Origin: Erwinia sp. JUb26
GTDB taxonomy: Bacteria > Pseudomonadota > Gammaproteobacteria > Enterobacterales > Enterobacteriaceae
Direction: 5' to 3'
Length of the DNA stretch: 64,000 bases
NCBI RefSeq assembly: GCF_003751505.1
Contig: NZ_RJVB01000005.1
Location: 1 to 64,000, forward strand
Part shown: piece after piece, positions 1 to 12,896 of the stretch
Numbering within the stretch: position 1 is the first letter of the stretch
Layout: every line of letters begins with the position of its first letter
Notes under the pieces: model-generated
Seen by the model: the letters and a program-made list of their open reading frames with translations, nothing else
Database searches by the model: none
What the model was told of the DNA's origin: nothing
Program-made: the position numbers and the translations under genes

Positions 1-770
<770 letters not shown>

Positions 771-783
771 TTAAAACTGTAGC

Positions 784-2928
<2,145 letters not shown>

Positions 2929-2934
2929 TTAAAT

Positions 2935-2967
2935 CCCAGCGGGTTGGTCACTTGAACGCCCGCTGGG
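2935..2967 (-). other. Intercistronic hairpin between rpsG and fusA
   Basis: Nine-base perfect inverted repeat CCCAGCGGG (2935-2943) / CCCGCTGGG (2959-2967) with a 15-base loop, in the 90-nt spacer between rpsG and fusA. It lacks a T-tract and sits inside an operon, so it is better read as an mRNA structural element than as a terminator. Confidence 0.55.
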
Positions 2968-2988
2968 TTAATAACAACTACAGGGCTG

Positions 2989-3999
<1,011 letters not shown>

Positions 4000-4005
4000 C
4001 GCAGA

Positions 4006-4034
4006 ATTTTAAGGCTGAGACTAAAAGGTGTCAA
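4006..4034 (-). promoter_or_regulatory. str operon promoter (sigma-70)
   Basis: On the minus strand TTGACA (4029-4034) is followed after exactly 17 bases by TAAAAT (4006-4011). The -35 is a perfect consensus match and the -10 matches at five of six positions. It lies between tusB and rpsL, where the str operon promoter is known in E. coli. Confidence 0.85.
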
Positions 4035-4056
4035 GAAATAACCAGGGATAGAGTCA

Positions 4057-4344
4057 TTACCAGGTCATTTGCTGGGGGTTTTTCACCGCCAGCGCAACGA
4101 ACTCAGTATAGCTTATCGTCGTTACACTGGTTGAAATTTGACCAAAAAGCCCGCGAGCATCCAGATCCTCTTTCAAAGCATAAAGGGATATGGGGGCGTG
4201 AAGCAGCACTTCAAGTGCCGGGTTACCGGCCAGTGCGGCAAGCACACCGTCCTGCAGCAGCAGCACATCATCGCCATGCGCGAGCAGGCGCAGCATGGCA
4301 TTCAAATCGCAGCGAAACGGTGAGGTCATTAACGTATGCAGCAT
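4057..4344 (-). CDS. tusB: Sulfur-relay protein TusB
   Basis: Smallest subunit of the TusBCD hexamer, which passes persulfide sulfur from TusA to TusE and on to MnmA for 2-thiouridine at tRNA position 34. The 95-residue form starting at ATG 4342-4344 ([10 protein letters not shown]) fits the family and has a GAGGA ribosome-binding site; the frame is open further upstream, but that part lies inside tusC. It starts 7 nt after the tusC stop and is followed by the str promoter. Confidence 0.93.
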   Translation of the reverse strand: MLHTLMTSPFRCDLNAMLRLLAHGDDVLLLQDGVLAALAGNPALEVLLHAPISLYALKEDLDARGLFGQISTSVTTISYTEFVALAVKNPQQMTW

Positions 4345-4351
4345 AGCTTCC

Positions 4352-4711
4352 TCAGAAAGTGAGCACCCGGTCATATTCAGCCAGCCTGGTGCGCAGTTCT
4401 TCCGGTGCCAGGACTTCAGCAGGCAGCACACGTTCGGCGTCAGCAGCGATACCCCGCTCGGCCAACGCCGCCGCGCAAATATAGCAATGCTCAACGTCAT
4501 ACAGCGGCAGCACGCCGAAGGTCGCAATGTAGTTACGCGCCAGGATCTGCTGCGGCTGCTGCCCTGCCGTCAGTTGCAAGACCCCGTCGCTGATGAAGAA
4601 CAACGCAATCTCATCGCTCAACGCAGAAGTCGCCAGCACGGCATCGAGCCCTTCACGACCGGCACTCGACCCGTGCGGGGACTGGCTGAAAACAAACGCA
4701 ATACGATTCAT
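4352..4711 (-). CDS. tusC: Sulfur-relay protein TusC
   Basis: DsrF-like subunit of the cytoplasmic TusBCD complex. The 119-residue protein has the DsrE/F fold signature start [21 protein letters not shown]. Its first base overlaps the tusD stop (TAATG-type junction at 4711), indicating translational coupling in a yheO-tusDCB operon. Confidence 0.95.
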   Translation of the reverse strand: MNRIAFVFSQSPHGSSAGREGLDAVLATSALSDEIALFFISDGVLQLTAGQQPQQILARNYIATFGVLPLYDVEHCYICAAALAERGIAADAERVLPAEVLAPEELRTRLAEYDRVLTF

Positions 4712-5097
4712 TAAAACTGCACCATTCTGTCACAGCTCAGCGCCGCTTCGGCCAGCGCACCCAGACCCGTCAGCTGAAACCCGTCGGCCAGGTTCGCCGC
4801 CGGCAGCCCCAGATTCTCCGCTTCCTGCCGATCGGTGATGCCTCGACGCAGCGCGGCAGCCACACAGATGTTCAGTGCAATATCGTGTTTCCGCTGCAGC
4901 TGCTGCCAGCCGCGCGTTAAATCGAACTCATCGCTGGCTGGCGCATTAAGCTGGCTGGCGTTCAGCACGCCTTCGCGATAAAAGAACACGCTTTCAAGCT
5001 GATGCCCCTGCGCCAGCAGCGCGTTAGCGAACAGCCAGGCGCTGCTGGCCTGCTGTGTGCCGTAAGCCGGGCCGGTGACCATCAGCGTGAAGCGCAT
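4711..5097 (-). CDS. tusD: Sulfur-relay protein TusD
   Basis: DsrE-like catalytic subunit of TusBCD that accepts persulfide sulfur from TusA. The 128-residue protein has cysteine at position 78 in ALNICVAAA, the family's active-site position. It is coupled at both ends: it shares one base with the yheO stop and one with the tusC start. Confidence 0.95.
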   Translation of the reverse strand: MRFTLMVTGPAYGTQQASSAWLFANALLAQGHQLESVFFYREGVLNASQLNAPASDEFDLTRGWQQLQRKHDIALNICVAAALRRGITDRQEAENLGLPAANLADGFQLTGLGALAEAALSCDRMVQF

Positions 5098-5819
5098 TAC
5101 TTATCCTGCCCGTGGAAGTCACCGTTTTTAAACTGGCGGATATAGAGATAAACGGTGTGCTTGGAGATGTTTAACCGATCGGCCACCTGGTTAATCGCAT
5201 CTTTGATATCAAAAATCCCTTTCTCATAGAGATTCAGAACAATCTGGCGATTCTTGGCGTTGTTTGAAACGTTGCGGTCGGCGCTCACCTCTTCAATGGT
5301 GAATTCCAGCGTCTGCATGACCAGGTCTTCTACCGATGAAGCAAAGTTAACCGATGAAGCCACATCCGGGGTTTCCGGCGGCATAAAGGTCGCCATAATC
5401 TGCGAGAACGGCACATCGAGATTCATGTTGATGCACAGCAGGCCGACAACGCGCTGGTTGCCGTTGCGAATCGCGATGGTGACGGATTTCATCAGCACGC
5501 CGCTTTTGGCACGGGTAAAATAGGTTTTAGACACATTGCTGTCGGCATCGGTCATATCATGCAGCATACGCAGCGCAAGGTCGGTAATCGGTGAGCCGAC
5601 TTTTCGCCCGGTATGTTCGCCGTTAGCGATCCTGACCGCCGAGCATTTTAAATCTTCCAGTGAATGCAGCACGATCTCACAGTGCGAGCCGATCAGCATG
5701 GCCAGGCCATCCACAACGGCTTCGTAAGATCTTAAAATATCAAAATCCGCAGGCACGAAGGGATGCTGCTCAAGCAGATCCGCATCCGTAATATCGGCGG
5801 GAAAAAATGAACCAGACAT
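5097..5819 (-). CDS. yheO: YheO-type transcriptional regulator (PAS-like and HTH domains)
   Basis: Predicted DNA-binding protein of 240 residues. The N-terminal two thirds is the YheO-like PAS domain ([20 protein letters not shown] near residues 30-50). The C-terminal HTH around residues 200-235 reads [21 protein letters not shown] use the ATG at 5817-5819 ([12 protein letters not shown]), with GGGTGG upstream and a length equal to the E. coli protein; the frame continues upstream without support. Head of the tus operon. Ligand and targets are not evident from sequence. Confidence 0.88.
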   Translation of the reverse strand: MSGSFFPADITDADLLEQHPFVPADFDILRSYEAVVDGLAMLIGSHCEIVLHSLEDLKCSAVRIANGEHTGRKVGSPITDLALRMLHDMTDADSNVSKTYFTRAKSGVLMKSVTIAIRNGNQRVVGLLCINMNLDVPFSQIMATFMPPETPDVASSVNFASSVEDLVMQTLEFTIEEVSADRNVSNNAKNRQIVLNLYEKGIFDIKDAINQVADRLNISKHTVYLYIRQFKNGDFHGQDK

Positions 5820-5996
5820 AGACGACACCACCCTTTGACAAGAGCCTGTCACACAGCGCAAGGGCAGACTCATTCTTATTAAAATGCGCGTTGGCTAGTC
5901 TAGCAAATATCAGAAAGATGTGTCCCGACTTTGTCGTGAAATGATGATCTAAGCAAAAAACCAGAAGAAACAGCGAGGTAAGAGCGGGGAATAACA

Positions 5997-6016
5997 CCGC
6001 CACCCGAAGGTGGCGG
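5997..6016 (-). terminator. Terminator of fkpA
   Basis: Eight-base stem CCGCCACC (5997-6004) / GGTGGCGG (6009-6016). On the minus strand the loop reads TTCG, the extra-stable cUUCGg tetraloop. It starts 10 nt beyond the fkpA stop. The following T-tract (TGTTATT) is weak. Confidence 0.75.
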
Positions 6017-6026
6017 CAGGCAGAAA

Positions 6027-6845
6027 TTACTGCTGTTTCGCAGCGCCTTCGGCAGGCGCGGCTTCTGGTGCTTCCGCTTTGGCCGCAGGCTTGATATCCA
6101 GCAGCTCAACGTCAAACACCAGCGTGGAGTTAGCCGGGATACCCGGAACGCCGTTTTTACCGTAGGCCAGATTCGGTGGGATCACCAGCTTGATCTTGCC
6201 GCCTTTCTTAACCTGCTTCAGGCCTTCGGTCCAGCCTGGGATCACACCATCCAGACGGAACGACAGCGGCTCGCCGCGGGTGTAGGAGTTATCAAACTCG
6301 GAACCATCAATCAGGGTTCCTTTATAGTTAACCACCACAGTATCGCTGTCTTTCGGTGCATCACCGGTACCGGCTTTCTCTACTTTGTAGAGCAGGCCCG
6401 TTTCCGTCTTCTTCACGCCCTTCTCTTTAGCGAATTGAGCCGCGAAAGCTTCACCCTTGGTGGCATTTTCTTTCGCGTCTTTTTCCATCTTCGCCTGGGC
6501 AGCACCTTTCACGCGGCCTTCGAAGGACTGCAGTGTTTGTTCGATTTCCTGGTCAGAGAGTTTGCTTTTGCCGGCAAACGCATCCTGAACACCCGCAATC
6601 AGCTGGGTTTTATCCAGAGCGATGCCCAGTTTTTCCTGTTCCTTCAGGGAATTTTCCATGTAGCGACCGAGTGAAGCACCCAGTGCGTAAGCAGACTGCT
6701 GATCGTCATTTTTGAACGCAGCATTCTTAGGAGCCTGCTCTGCCGCTTTCTGAGCCGGGGCCGCATCAGCAGCCATTGTCAGCGGAGCATTCAGCGCGAG
6801 GGCCATAGTGGTAGCTAACAATGTGACTTTAAATAATGATTTCAT
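6027..6845 (-). CDS. fkpA: Periplasmic FKBP-type peptidyl-prolyl isomerase FkpA
   Basis: Homodimeric periplasmic isomerase and chaperone. The 272-residue precursor starts at ATG 6843-6845 (MKSLFKVTLLATTMALALN), with GGAG upstream, and has a signal peptide ending near TMAADA. An alpha-helical dimerisation domain occupies roughly residues 35-140 and the FKBP domain roughly 150-255 (VVNYKGTLIDGSEFDNSY, GWTEGLKQVKKGGK). The tail is rich in Ala, Pro and Glu. Upstream there is a sigma-E-like promoter, consistent with the known sigma-E control of fkpA. Confidence 0.97.
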   Translation of the reverse strand: MKSLFKVTLLATTMALALNAPLTMAADAAPAQKAAEQAPKNAAFKNDDQQSAYALGASLGRYMENSLKEQEKLGIALDKTQLIAGVQDAFAGKSKLSDQEIEQTLQSFEGRVKGAAQAKMEKDAKENATKGEAFAAQFAKEKGVKKTETGLLYKVEKAGTGDAPKDSDTVVVNYKGTLIDGSEFDNSYTRGEPLSFRLDGVIPGWTEGLKQVKKGGKIKLVIPPNLAYGKNGVPGIPANSTLVFDVELLDIKPAAKAEAPEAAPAEGAAKQQ

Positions 6846-6960
6846 CCATTTCTCCAAAACCGAAGCGTCTCACCTCGGGAATCGTTTGCAGACCTGCGGT
6901 CCGTACTATAACCGGGCGCGGGATAACAAAATACTCCCGCCTGAAATATAGAAGTTAACT

Positions 6961-6990
6961 TCCGACAATCCGGCTGCCGAAAAGTTTCAC
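6961..6990 (-). promoter_or_regulatory. Candidate sigma-E promoter of fkpA
   Basis: On the minus strand GTGAAACTT (6982-6990) is followed after 16 bases by TCGGA (6961-6965). This resembles the sigma-E pattern GGAACTT, about 16 bases, TCTGA. fkpA is an established sigma-E target in E. coli. TCACAGTCTGTGA, a small palindrome at 6987-6999, overlaps the -35. Confidence 0.5.
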
Positions 6991-7135
6991 AGTCTGTGAT
7001 GGCTTCAGCCGCCCAACTTTTCAACCCTCAACCGCCAATTTACGCCATTTTACCTGGGTTAGCCTCACTTTTGCCGTTAGAATCGGACAATTCACCCGTG
7101 CGCACGAACGGTAAGTAGTAACAAGAGGGAATAAA

Positions 7136-7354
7136 ATGCAACAAACATTGCTGGAACAGCGAATTGAAGTGCTGGAGAGTAAACTGGCGTTTCAGGAACA
7201 CACCATTGAAGAGCTGAACCAGACGGTGGTACAGCACGAGCTGGATATGGCACGACTGCGGGAACAGATGCGTTTGCTGACCGATAAACTCAAAGCAGCA
7301 GCCCCATCACAAATTGCCTCGCAGTCGGAAGAAATACCGCCGCCGCACTATTGA
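7136..7354 (+). CDS. slyX: SlyX family coiled-coil protein
   Basis: Small 72-residue cytoplasmic protein of unknown function. Residues 2-52 form a heptad-rich helix ([20 protein letters not shown]), a coiled coil; the tail EEIPPPHY is the family C-terminus. GAGGG ribosome-binding site upstream of ATG 7136. It is divergent from fkpA and convergent with slyD, as in E. coli. Confidence 0.93.
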   Translation: MQQTLLEQRIEVLESKLAFQEHTIEELNQTVVQHELDMARLREQMRLLTDKLKAAAPSQIASQSEEIPPPHY

Positions 7355-7403
7355 TTTCCACATTATTCCGCAGCCCGATTGCGCAGATGCCCGGAAAAGC
7401 CAT

Positions 7404-7436
7404 AAAAAAAAGCCGCTACCTCAGAAAGATAGCGGC
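7404..7436 (-). terminator. Terminator of slyD
   Basis: Stem GCCGCTA (7412-7418) / TAGCGGC (7430-7436), extended inside by weaker pairs. It is followed on the minus strand by eight T residues (7404-7411). It lies just past the slyD stop in the slyX-slyD convergent gap. Confidence 0.85.
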
Positions 7437-7459
7437 CTGACGCGTTAAGCGATTGGCGA

Positions 7460-8002
7460 TTAGTGGCTGCAGCCACATCCGCCGGAACCACAACCACCCT
7501 GACCGTGGTCATGGTCGTGATCGTGGTGATGGTCGTGCTCACCGTGTACGTGGCCGTGAGCCAGTTCTTCTTCGGTTGCCGCGCGGATGGCGATCACTTC
7601 AACGTTGAAGCTCAGGTTCTGACCGGCCAACATGTGGTTACCGTCAACCACAACGTGCTCGTCTTCCACTTCAGTGATTTCAACCGGAACCGGGCCCTGA
7701 TCGGTTTCCGCCATAAAGCGCATACCGACCTGCAGCTCGTCCACGCCCATGAAGACGTCTTTAGGAACGCGCTGAACCAGATTATCGTCATACTCGCCAT
7801 AGGCATCGTTAGAAGCGATGTTCACATCGAACTTATCACCCACTTCACGATTTTCCAGCGCCTTCTCCAGACCGGAAATCAGGGAGCCATGACCGTGCAG
7901 GTAGTCCAGCGGTGCACTCACCGGTGACTCATCAACCAACACACCATCTTCTGTACGTACCTGGTATGCCAGGCTGACCACAAGGTCTTTTGCTACTTTC
8001 AT
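7460..8002 (-). CDS. slyD: FKBP-type isomerase and nickel chaperone SlyD
   Basis: Cytoplasmic peptidyl-prolyl isomerase with an IF chaperone domain; it also supplies Ni(II) for [NiFe]-hydrogenase maturation. FKBP domain residues 1-70 and 130-148 flank the IF insert. The C-terminus is a metal-binding tail rich in His, Cys and Gly (HDHHHDHDHDHG, then GGCGSGGCGCSH). At 180 residues it is somewhat shorter than E. coli SlyD (196), all in the tail. Own terminator downstream. Confidence 0.97.
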   Translation of the reverse strand: MKVAKDLVVSLAYQVRTEDGVLVDESPVSAPLDYLHGHGSLISGLEKALENREVGDKFDVNIASNDAYGEYDDNLVQRVPKDVFMGVDELQVGMRFMAETDQGPVPVEITEVEDEHVVVDGNHMLAGQNLSFNVEVIAIRAATEEELAHGHVHGEHDHHHDHDHDHGQGGCGSGGCGCSH

Positions 8003-8111
8003 GATTTCTCCTAACCGTTGAGAGCGTTGAGCCCTTAGCTTCGCTGGCTATCATTACCAACGTTATGGGCTCTAAGTGGCGTCAATTGTATCGAATTTCA
8101 ATGCGGCTGTA

Positions 8112-8143
8112 CGCTACAGCTTAAAAAAAGCTGCGCGGTAGCG
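8112..8143 (-). other. Hairpin immediately after yheV
   Basis: Nested inverted repeats: CGCTAC (8112-8117) with GTAGCG (8138-8143), and CAGCTT (8117-8122) with AAGCTG (8128-8133) around an A-run. It abuts the yheV stop at 8144 and may act as a transcript end before slyD, although no clean T-tract follows. Confidence 0.4.
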
Positions 8144-8338
8144 CTAGTCTGGATGAAAAATACCGATCACCTGTTCATTCTCGCGGACCTGCTCGCGGGC
8201 CTGTTTATCGGCTTCGCGCATCTGGTGGCCGCACTTAACGCACTCAACCACATCAACATTATTCTCCCGCCACAGAGCAAGAGTATCTTTAGCCTGACAG
8301 CTGGGGCAGGTTGCACCAGCGATAAAACGTTTACGCAT
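8144..8338 (-). CDS. yheV: YheV family zinc-ribbon protein
   Basis: 64-residue protein of unknown function with two CxxC pairs (C11/C14 and C33/C36: CPSC and CVKC), the layout of a zinc ribbon. It follows kefB on the minus strand with a 63-nt gap, matching kefG-kefB-yheV order in E. coli. The C-terminal QVIGIFHPD is typical of the family. Confidence 0.9.
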   Translation of the reverse strand: MRKRFIAGATCPSCQAKDTLALWRENNVDVVECVKCGHQMREADKQAREQVRENEQVIGIFHPD

Positions 8339-8401
8339 AATGATCCCAGAAAAATGATGATTTAGTTCTGTCGCGGCGGACGCTCACCGGGAGGTCGTCC
8401 G

Positions 8402-10207
8402 CTACTCGTTGCCGTCCCAGCCATCGAGCTGCCGTTTTTCCTGGCGCATCTCGGTCTGGAAGATATCCTCCAGCTCGCGCCGCGCCTCTTTCACTCTGGA
8501 GATATGCTGGCTGTCGGTGTGATTCGGCATCAGCTCGCGCAGCATCCGCATATCCAGACGGCGGAAGTGCTGCTGGGCGCGATACGCCTGATGCGGATGC
8601 ATGCCCAGCGTCATCAGCGTCTTGCGGCCCAGCTCCAGCGCACTGCTGAAGGTTTCACGTGAGAATTGCATCACGCCGGCCTGTAGCAGTTCGTGTGCTT
8701 CCACACGGCCACGGGCACGGGCCAGAATTTGCAGATGCGGGAAATGCTGCTGACACAGATGAACAATCTCCATTGAATCTTCCGGACTGTTGCAGGTTAT
8801 CACGATCGACTGCGCCGTTTCTGCGCCCGCGGCCCGCAATAATTCAAGCTCGGTGGCATCGCCGTAATACACTTTATAGCCGTATTTACGCATCAGGCTA
8901 ACGGCGCTGATATCACGCTCCAGTACGGTAATACGCTTTTCGTTGGCCATCAGCAGTCGGCCTATCACCTGACCAAAGCGCCCGAAGCCCACCACGATCA
9001 CCTGTGGCTTATCATCCTCAACAAACGGCTTTTCCTGTGTGTCATCCGCTTCGTTAAAGCGGCGGGCGAGGATCCTGTCCACGCCCTGCATCAGCAGCGG
9101 CGTGGTCATCATCGACAGCGTCACGGTGACCAGCAGCAGCGGCATCTGGTCGCCGCTGAACAGCTTTGCCGACGAGGCGGCGGAGAACAGCACGAAGGCA
9201 AACTCCCCGCCCTGGCTCAGCACGCCGGCAAACTGCAAACGCTCAGAGCTGCGCAGGCCGTAAATGCGGGCCAGCAGATAGAGAACCAGCGTCTTCACCG
9301 CCACCAGTACGACGACGCCAACGAGGATCTCAATGATATGGGTATAGAGCACACCGATGTTCAGTGCCATCCCCACCGAAATAAAGAACAGTCCCAGCAG
9401 CAGGCCTTTAAACGGATCGATCGACACTTCCAGTTCGTGGCGGTATTCGCTTTCCGCCAGCAGGATACCGGCGATAAATGTCCCGAGCGCCATCGACAGC
9501 CCAAGCGCATCCATAAACAACGCGGAACCCAGCACCAGCAGCAGCGACGCGGCGGTAAACACCTCGCGCACCCCGGAGGCGGCAATAAAGCGCAGGATCG
9601 GGCGGAGTAAATAGCGCCCGCCGATCAGCATGCCGGCAAACGCCAGCACCTTGATGCCCACCTTCATCCAGTCGGTATGACCGCTGTCGTTACCTGCCAG
9701 CAATGGAACCAGCGCCAGCGCCGGAATGACGGCCAGATCCTGGAACAGCAGAACCGAGAAGCCAAGCTGGCCGGACTCATTGCGGTTCATGCCTTTGTCG
9801 CGCATCAACTGAAGCGCCATCGCCGTTGACGACATCGCCAGACCAATCCCGCCGATCGTCGCCGCCTGCCAGGAAAAATCGGTCAGGTACAGCAGGCCGC
9901 CCAGCACCGCGGCGCTGAGGATCACCTGTGCCGCACCCACGCCGAAAATCGAACGCCGCAGCTGCCACAGCTTCGACGGATTCAGCTCCAGGCCGATGAT
10001 AAACATCAGGAACACCACGCCCAGCTCGGAGAAGTGCAGGATCTCCTCCACGTCGCTGATAAAGCCTAATCCCCACGGGCCAATGGCGATACCCGCCAGT
10101 AAATATCCCAGCACCGCGCCGATACCCAGACGCGCGGCAATCGGTACCGCGATCACTGCGGCAAACAGATACACCACGCCTGCGGTCAGGAGAGTTTCAC
10201 CTTCCAT
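8402..10207 (-). CDS. kefB: Glutathione-regulated potassium/proton antiporter KefB
   Basis: Inner-membrane CPA2 antiporter that acidifies the cytoplasm when glutathione adducts of electrophiles form. 601 residues: about 12 membrane segments to residue ~380, then an RCK/KTN domain with the Rossmann motif [13 protein letters not shown] near residue 405. The membrane part carries FQDLAVIP and the [10 protein letters not shown] loop. The start codon overlaps the kefG stop (TAATG at 10207), so the ancillary subunit and the channel are translationally coupled. Confidence 0.96.
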   Translation of the reverse strand: MEGETLLTAGVVYLFAAVIAVPIAARLGIGAVLGYLLAGIAIGPWGLGFISDVEEILHFSELGVVFLMFIIGLELNPSKLWQLRRSIFGVGAAQVILSAAVLGGLLYLTDFSWQAATIGGIGLAMSSTAMALQLMRDKGMNRNESGQLGFSVLLFQDLAVIPALALVPLLAGNDSGHTDWMKVGIKVLAFAGMLIGGRYLLRPILRFIAASGVREVFTAASLLLVLGSALFMDALGLSMALGTFIAGILLAESEYRHELEVSIDPFKGLLLGLFFISVGMALNIGVLYTHIIEILVGVVVLVAVKTLVLYLLARIYGLRSSERLQFAGVLSQGGEFAFVLFSAASSAKLFSGDQMPLLLVTVTLSMMTTPLLMQGVDRILARRFNEADDTQEKPFVEDDKPQVIVVGFGRFGQVIGRLLMANEKRITVLERDISAVSLMRKYGYKVYYGDATELELLRAAGAETAQSIVITCNSPEDSMEIVHLCQQHFPHLQILARARGRVEAHELLQAGVMQFSRETFSSALELGRKTLMTLGMHPHQAYRAQQHFRRLDMRMLRELMPNHTDSQHISRVKEARRELEDIFQTEMRQEKRQLDGWDGNE

Positions 10208-10761
10208 TAAACACCTCCATAGGGCAGTGGGTTTTCCAGCCAGTCATCGTAAGCATTGGCATAATTTTTCATGGTTTCGGCGGACTGGCGACGCGCCCAG
10301 TAGACAATCATCGGCGTCAGCCAGTGCATCCGGCACATCTGCGCCGTCAGCTCAAACGGGCGCATAATCTCAGACATCGGATAGCGGTTAAGCCCTTCCT
10401 GATGATAGGCCGCTTCCGGCTCGCCGGTGGTGATCACGCTGCGCCAGTATTTGCCCTCCAGCACGTTACCGCCCGGCCCGCTGGCAAAGCCACGGGACAA
10501 CACGCGGTCCATCCACTCCTTCAGCAGCGCCGGGCAGCTGTAGGTGTAAAGAGGGTGCTGAAAAACGATAATTTGATGGTCACGCAGCAGCTGCTGCTCA
10601 TGGTGAATATCGATAAAGAAATCGGGATAGTGTGCGTATAAATCATGGACCGTCACGTGTTCCAGATTACGGGCCGGTTGCAGCAAAACACGATTAGCGA
10701 TCGAATCTTGAGACTCCGGATGGGCATACAACAGCAGAACTTTAGGCAGCTGCGACATCAT
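10207..10761 (-). CDS. kefG: KefB ancillary NAD(P)H quinone oxidoreductase-like protein KefG
   Basis: Flavodoxin-fold peripheral subunit needed for full KefB activity. 184 residues from the first of two adjacent ATGs (10759-10761 and 10756-10758), with GGAGGGG upstream. [13 protein letters not shown] near the N-terminus and [20 protein letters not shown] are hallmarks of the Kef ancillary subfamily. A longer frame upstream (MTTIWRG) has no ribosome-binding site. Confidence 0.94.
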   Translation of the reverse strand: MMSQLPKVLLLYAHPESQDSIANRVLLQPARNLEHVTVHDLYAHYPDFFIDIHHEQQLLRDHQIIVFQHPLYTYSCPALLKEWMDRVLSRGFASGPGGNVLEGKYWRSVITTGEPEAAYHQEGLNRYPMSEIMRPFELTAQMCRMHWLTPMIVYWARRQSAETMKNYANAYDDWLENPLPYGGV

Positions 10762-10883
10762 TCCCCTCCAAATCGTCGTCACGGCGGGGGATTTCCGCTA
10801 CCATGCACGACGCAACGGAATACTTGATTCCGACAAACTGATTATGATGGCTTAATTTAACATACTCTGAACTTACGGCGCTT

Positions 10884-12782
10884 ATGATTGTATTCTCCTC
10901 GTTACAAATTCGTCGCGGTGTCCGCGTGCTGCTGGATAACGCTACGGCGACGATCAATCCCGGCCAGAAAGTCGGCCTGGTCGGTAAAAACGGCTGTGGT
11001 AAATCCACGCTGCTGGCCCTGCTTAAAAACGAGATAAGCGCTGATGCTGGCAGCTTCAGCTATCCGGGCAGCTGGTCGCTGGCGTGGGTCAATCAGGAAA
11101 CGCCCGCGCTGGACGTTGCCGCTATTGAGTATGTTATCGACGGTGACCGCGAATTTCGTCAGCTTGAGTCCGAATTAGCGCACGCCAACGACATTAACGA
11201 CGGCCATGCCATCGCCACGCTGCACGGCAAGCTGGATGCGATTCAGGCATGGACAATACAGTCCCGCGCGGCCAGCCTTCTTAGCGGTTTGGGCTTTAGC
11301 CAGGAACAGCTGCAGCGCCCGGTAAGTGATTTCTCCGGCGGCTGGCGCATGCGTCTGAACCTCGCGCAGGCCCTGCTCTGCCGTTCCGACCTGCTGCTGC
11401 TTGATGAACCAACTAACCACCTCGATCTGGATGCGGTGATCTGGCTGGAGCGTTGGCTGAAAAGCTACAGCGGCACGCTGATCCTGATCTCCCACGACCG
11501 TGACTTCCTCGATCCGGTGGTGGATAAGATCCTGCATATCGAACAGCAAACGATTTACGAATACACCGGTAACTACAGCTCGTTCGAAATTCAGCGCGCC
11601 ACCAAGCTGGCGCAGCAGCAGTCGATGTTTGAGCACCAGCAGCAAAAAGTGGCGCATCTGCAAAGTTTTATCGACCGCTTTAAAGCCAAAGCCACCAAGG
11701 CCAAGCAGGCACAAAGCCGTATCAAAATGCTGGAACGCATGGAGCTGATCGCCCCGGCGCACGTGGATAACCCGTTCACCTTCAGCTTCCGCGAGCCGGA
11801 AAGCCTGCCTAATCCGCTGCTGAAGATGGAAAAAGTCAGCGCGGGCTACGGCGACCGAAAAATACTTAACTCCATCAAGCTGAACCTGGTTCCCGGATCG
11901 CGTATCGGCCTGCTGGGACGTAACGGCGCCGGTAAATCCACGCTGATTAAACTGCTGGCAGGCGAACTGGCCCCGCTGCAGGGCGATATCGGGCTGGCGA
12001 AAGGCATCAAGCTTGGCTACTTCGCCCAGCATCAGCTGGAATTTTTACGTGCGGATGAATCCCCGCTACAGCATCTGGCACGACTGGCGCCGAAAGTGCT
12101 GGAACAGCAGCTGCGCGATTACCTCGGCGGCTTCGGCTTCCAGGGGGACAAAGTCACCGAGGAGACGAAACGCTTCTCCGGCGGCGAGAAGGCCCGTCTG
12201 GTACTGGCGCTGATCGTCTGGCAGCGCCCTAACCTGCTGCTGCTCGATGAACCGACTAACCACCTCGATCTGGATATGCGTCAGGCGTTAACCGAAGCGC
12301 TGATCGACTTTGAGGGCGCGCTGGTGGTGGTTTCTCACGATCGTCACCTGCTGCGTTCTACCACCGACGATCTGTATCTGGTCCACGACGGTAAAGTGGA
12401 AGCGTTCGATGGCGATCTGGAAGATTACCAGCAGTGGCTCAGCGATCTGCAAAAACAGGTGATGGCAGACGCCGCTCCGAAGATCGACAGCGCCAACAGC
12501 GCGCAGTCGCGTAAGGACCAGAAGCGCCGCGAGGCCGAACTGCGCACGCAGACCCAGCCGCTGCGCAAGCAGATTGAAAAGCTGGAGAAGCTGATGGAGA
12601 AACACAACCTTCAGCTGGCGGATGCCGAAGCGAAGCTGTCGGACACGGCGATCTACGAGCAGGCCCGTAAGGCCGATCTCACCGCCGCACTGCAACAGCA
12701 GGCAGCGGCAAAATCCGCGCTGGAAGAGAGTGAAATGGAATGGCTGGACGCGCAGGAACAGCTTGAATCGATGCTGCAATAA
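10884..12782 (+). CDS. yheS: ABC-F family ATPase YheS
   Basis: Soluble tandem ATPase of the ABC-F type; these bind the ribosomal E site and modulate translation. 632 residues: two nucleotide-binding domains with Walker A GLVGKNGCGKSTLL (residues ~32-45) and GLLGRNGAGKSTLI (~343-356), signatures DFSGGWRMRLNLAQA and FSGGEKARLVLAL, and LLLDEPTNHLDLD in both. An arginine/lysine-rich linker and a C-terminal coiled coil (residues ~545-632) complete it. Divergent from kefG. Precise role in the cell is unsettled. Confidence 0.96.
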   Translation: MIVFSSLQIRRGVRVLLDNATATINPGQKVGLVGKNGCGKSTLLALLKNEISADAGSFSYPGSWSLAWVNQETPALDVAAIEYVIDGDREFRQLESELAHANDINDGHAIATLHGKLDAIQAWTIQSRAASLLSGLGFSQEQLQRPVSDFSGGWRMRLNLAQALLCRSDLLLLDEPTNHLDLDAVIWLERWLKSYSGTLILISHDRDFLDPVVDKILHIEQQTIYEYTGNYSSFEIQRATKLAQQQSMFEHQQQKVAHLQSFIDRFKAKATKAKQAQSRIKMLERMELIAPAHVDNPFTFSFREPESLPNPLLKMEKVSAGYGDRKILNSIKLNLVPGSRIGLLGRNGAGKSTLIKLLAGELAPLQGDIGLAKGIKLGYFAQHQLEFLRADESPLQHLARLAPKVLEQQLRDYLGGFGFQGDKVTEETKRFSGGEKARLVLALIVWQRPNLLLLDEPTNHLDLDMRQALTEALIDFEGALVVVSHDRHLLRSTTDDLYLVHDGKVEAFDGDLEDYQQWLSDLQKQVMADAAPKIDSANSAQSRKDQKRREAELRTQTQPLRKQIEKLEKLMEKHNLQLADAEAKLSDTAIYEQARKADLTAALQQQAAAKSALEESEMEWLDAQEQLESMLQ

Positions 12783-12787
12783 AACGC

Positions 12788-12891
12788 CTGTACCGGACTG
12801 CGACTGCGTTTTTGCGTCACTTCGCGATGCTCACATACATCAGTATGCTCCGCTCGCTCAGTTCCTGACGCCTTGTCTCGCTCCGGTACAG
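12788..12891. repeat. 104-bp nested inverted repeat between yheS and tauD
   Basis: Ends are a perfect 10-bp inverted repeat, CTGTACCGGA (12788-12797) and TCCGGTACAG (12882-12891). Inside lie GCGTCA (12814-12819) / TGACGC (12866-12871) and CATAC (12834-12838) / GTATG (12843-12847) around ATCA. It starts 5 nt after the yheS stop and ends 5 nt before the tauD stop, so it fills the convergent gap. It may be a dispersed intergenic repeat that works as a two-way terminator; copy number cannot be judged here. Confidence 0.7.
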
Positions 12892-12896
12892 TCATT

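Noticed and set aside
11175..12032. 285-codon open frame antisense to yheS
   Set aside because: Lies wholly inside a clear ABC-F gene; composition is that of a shadow frame with no domain or ribosome-binding site.
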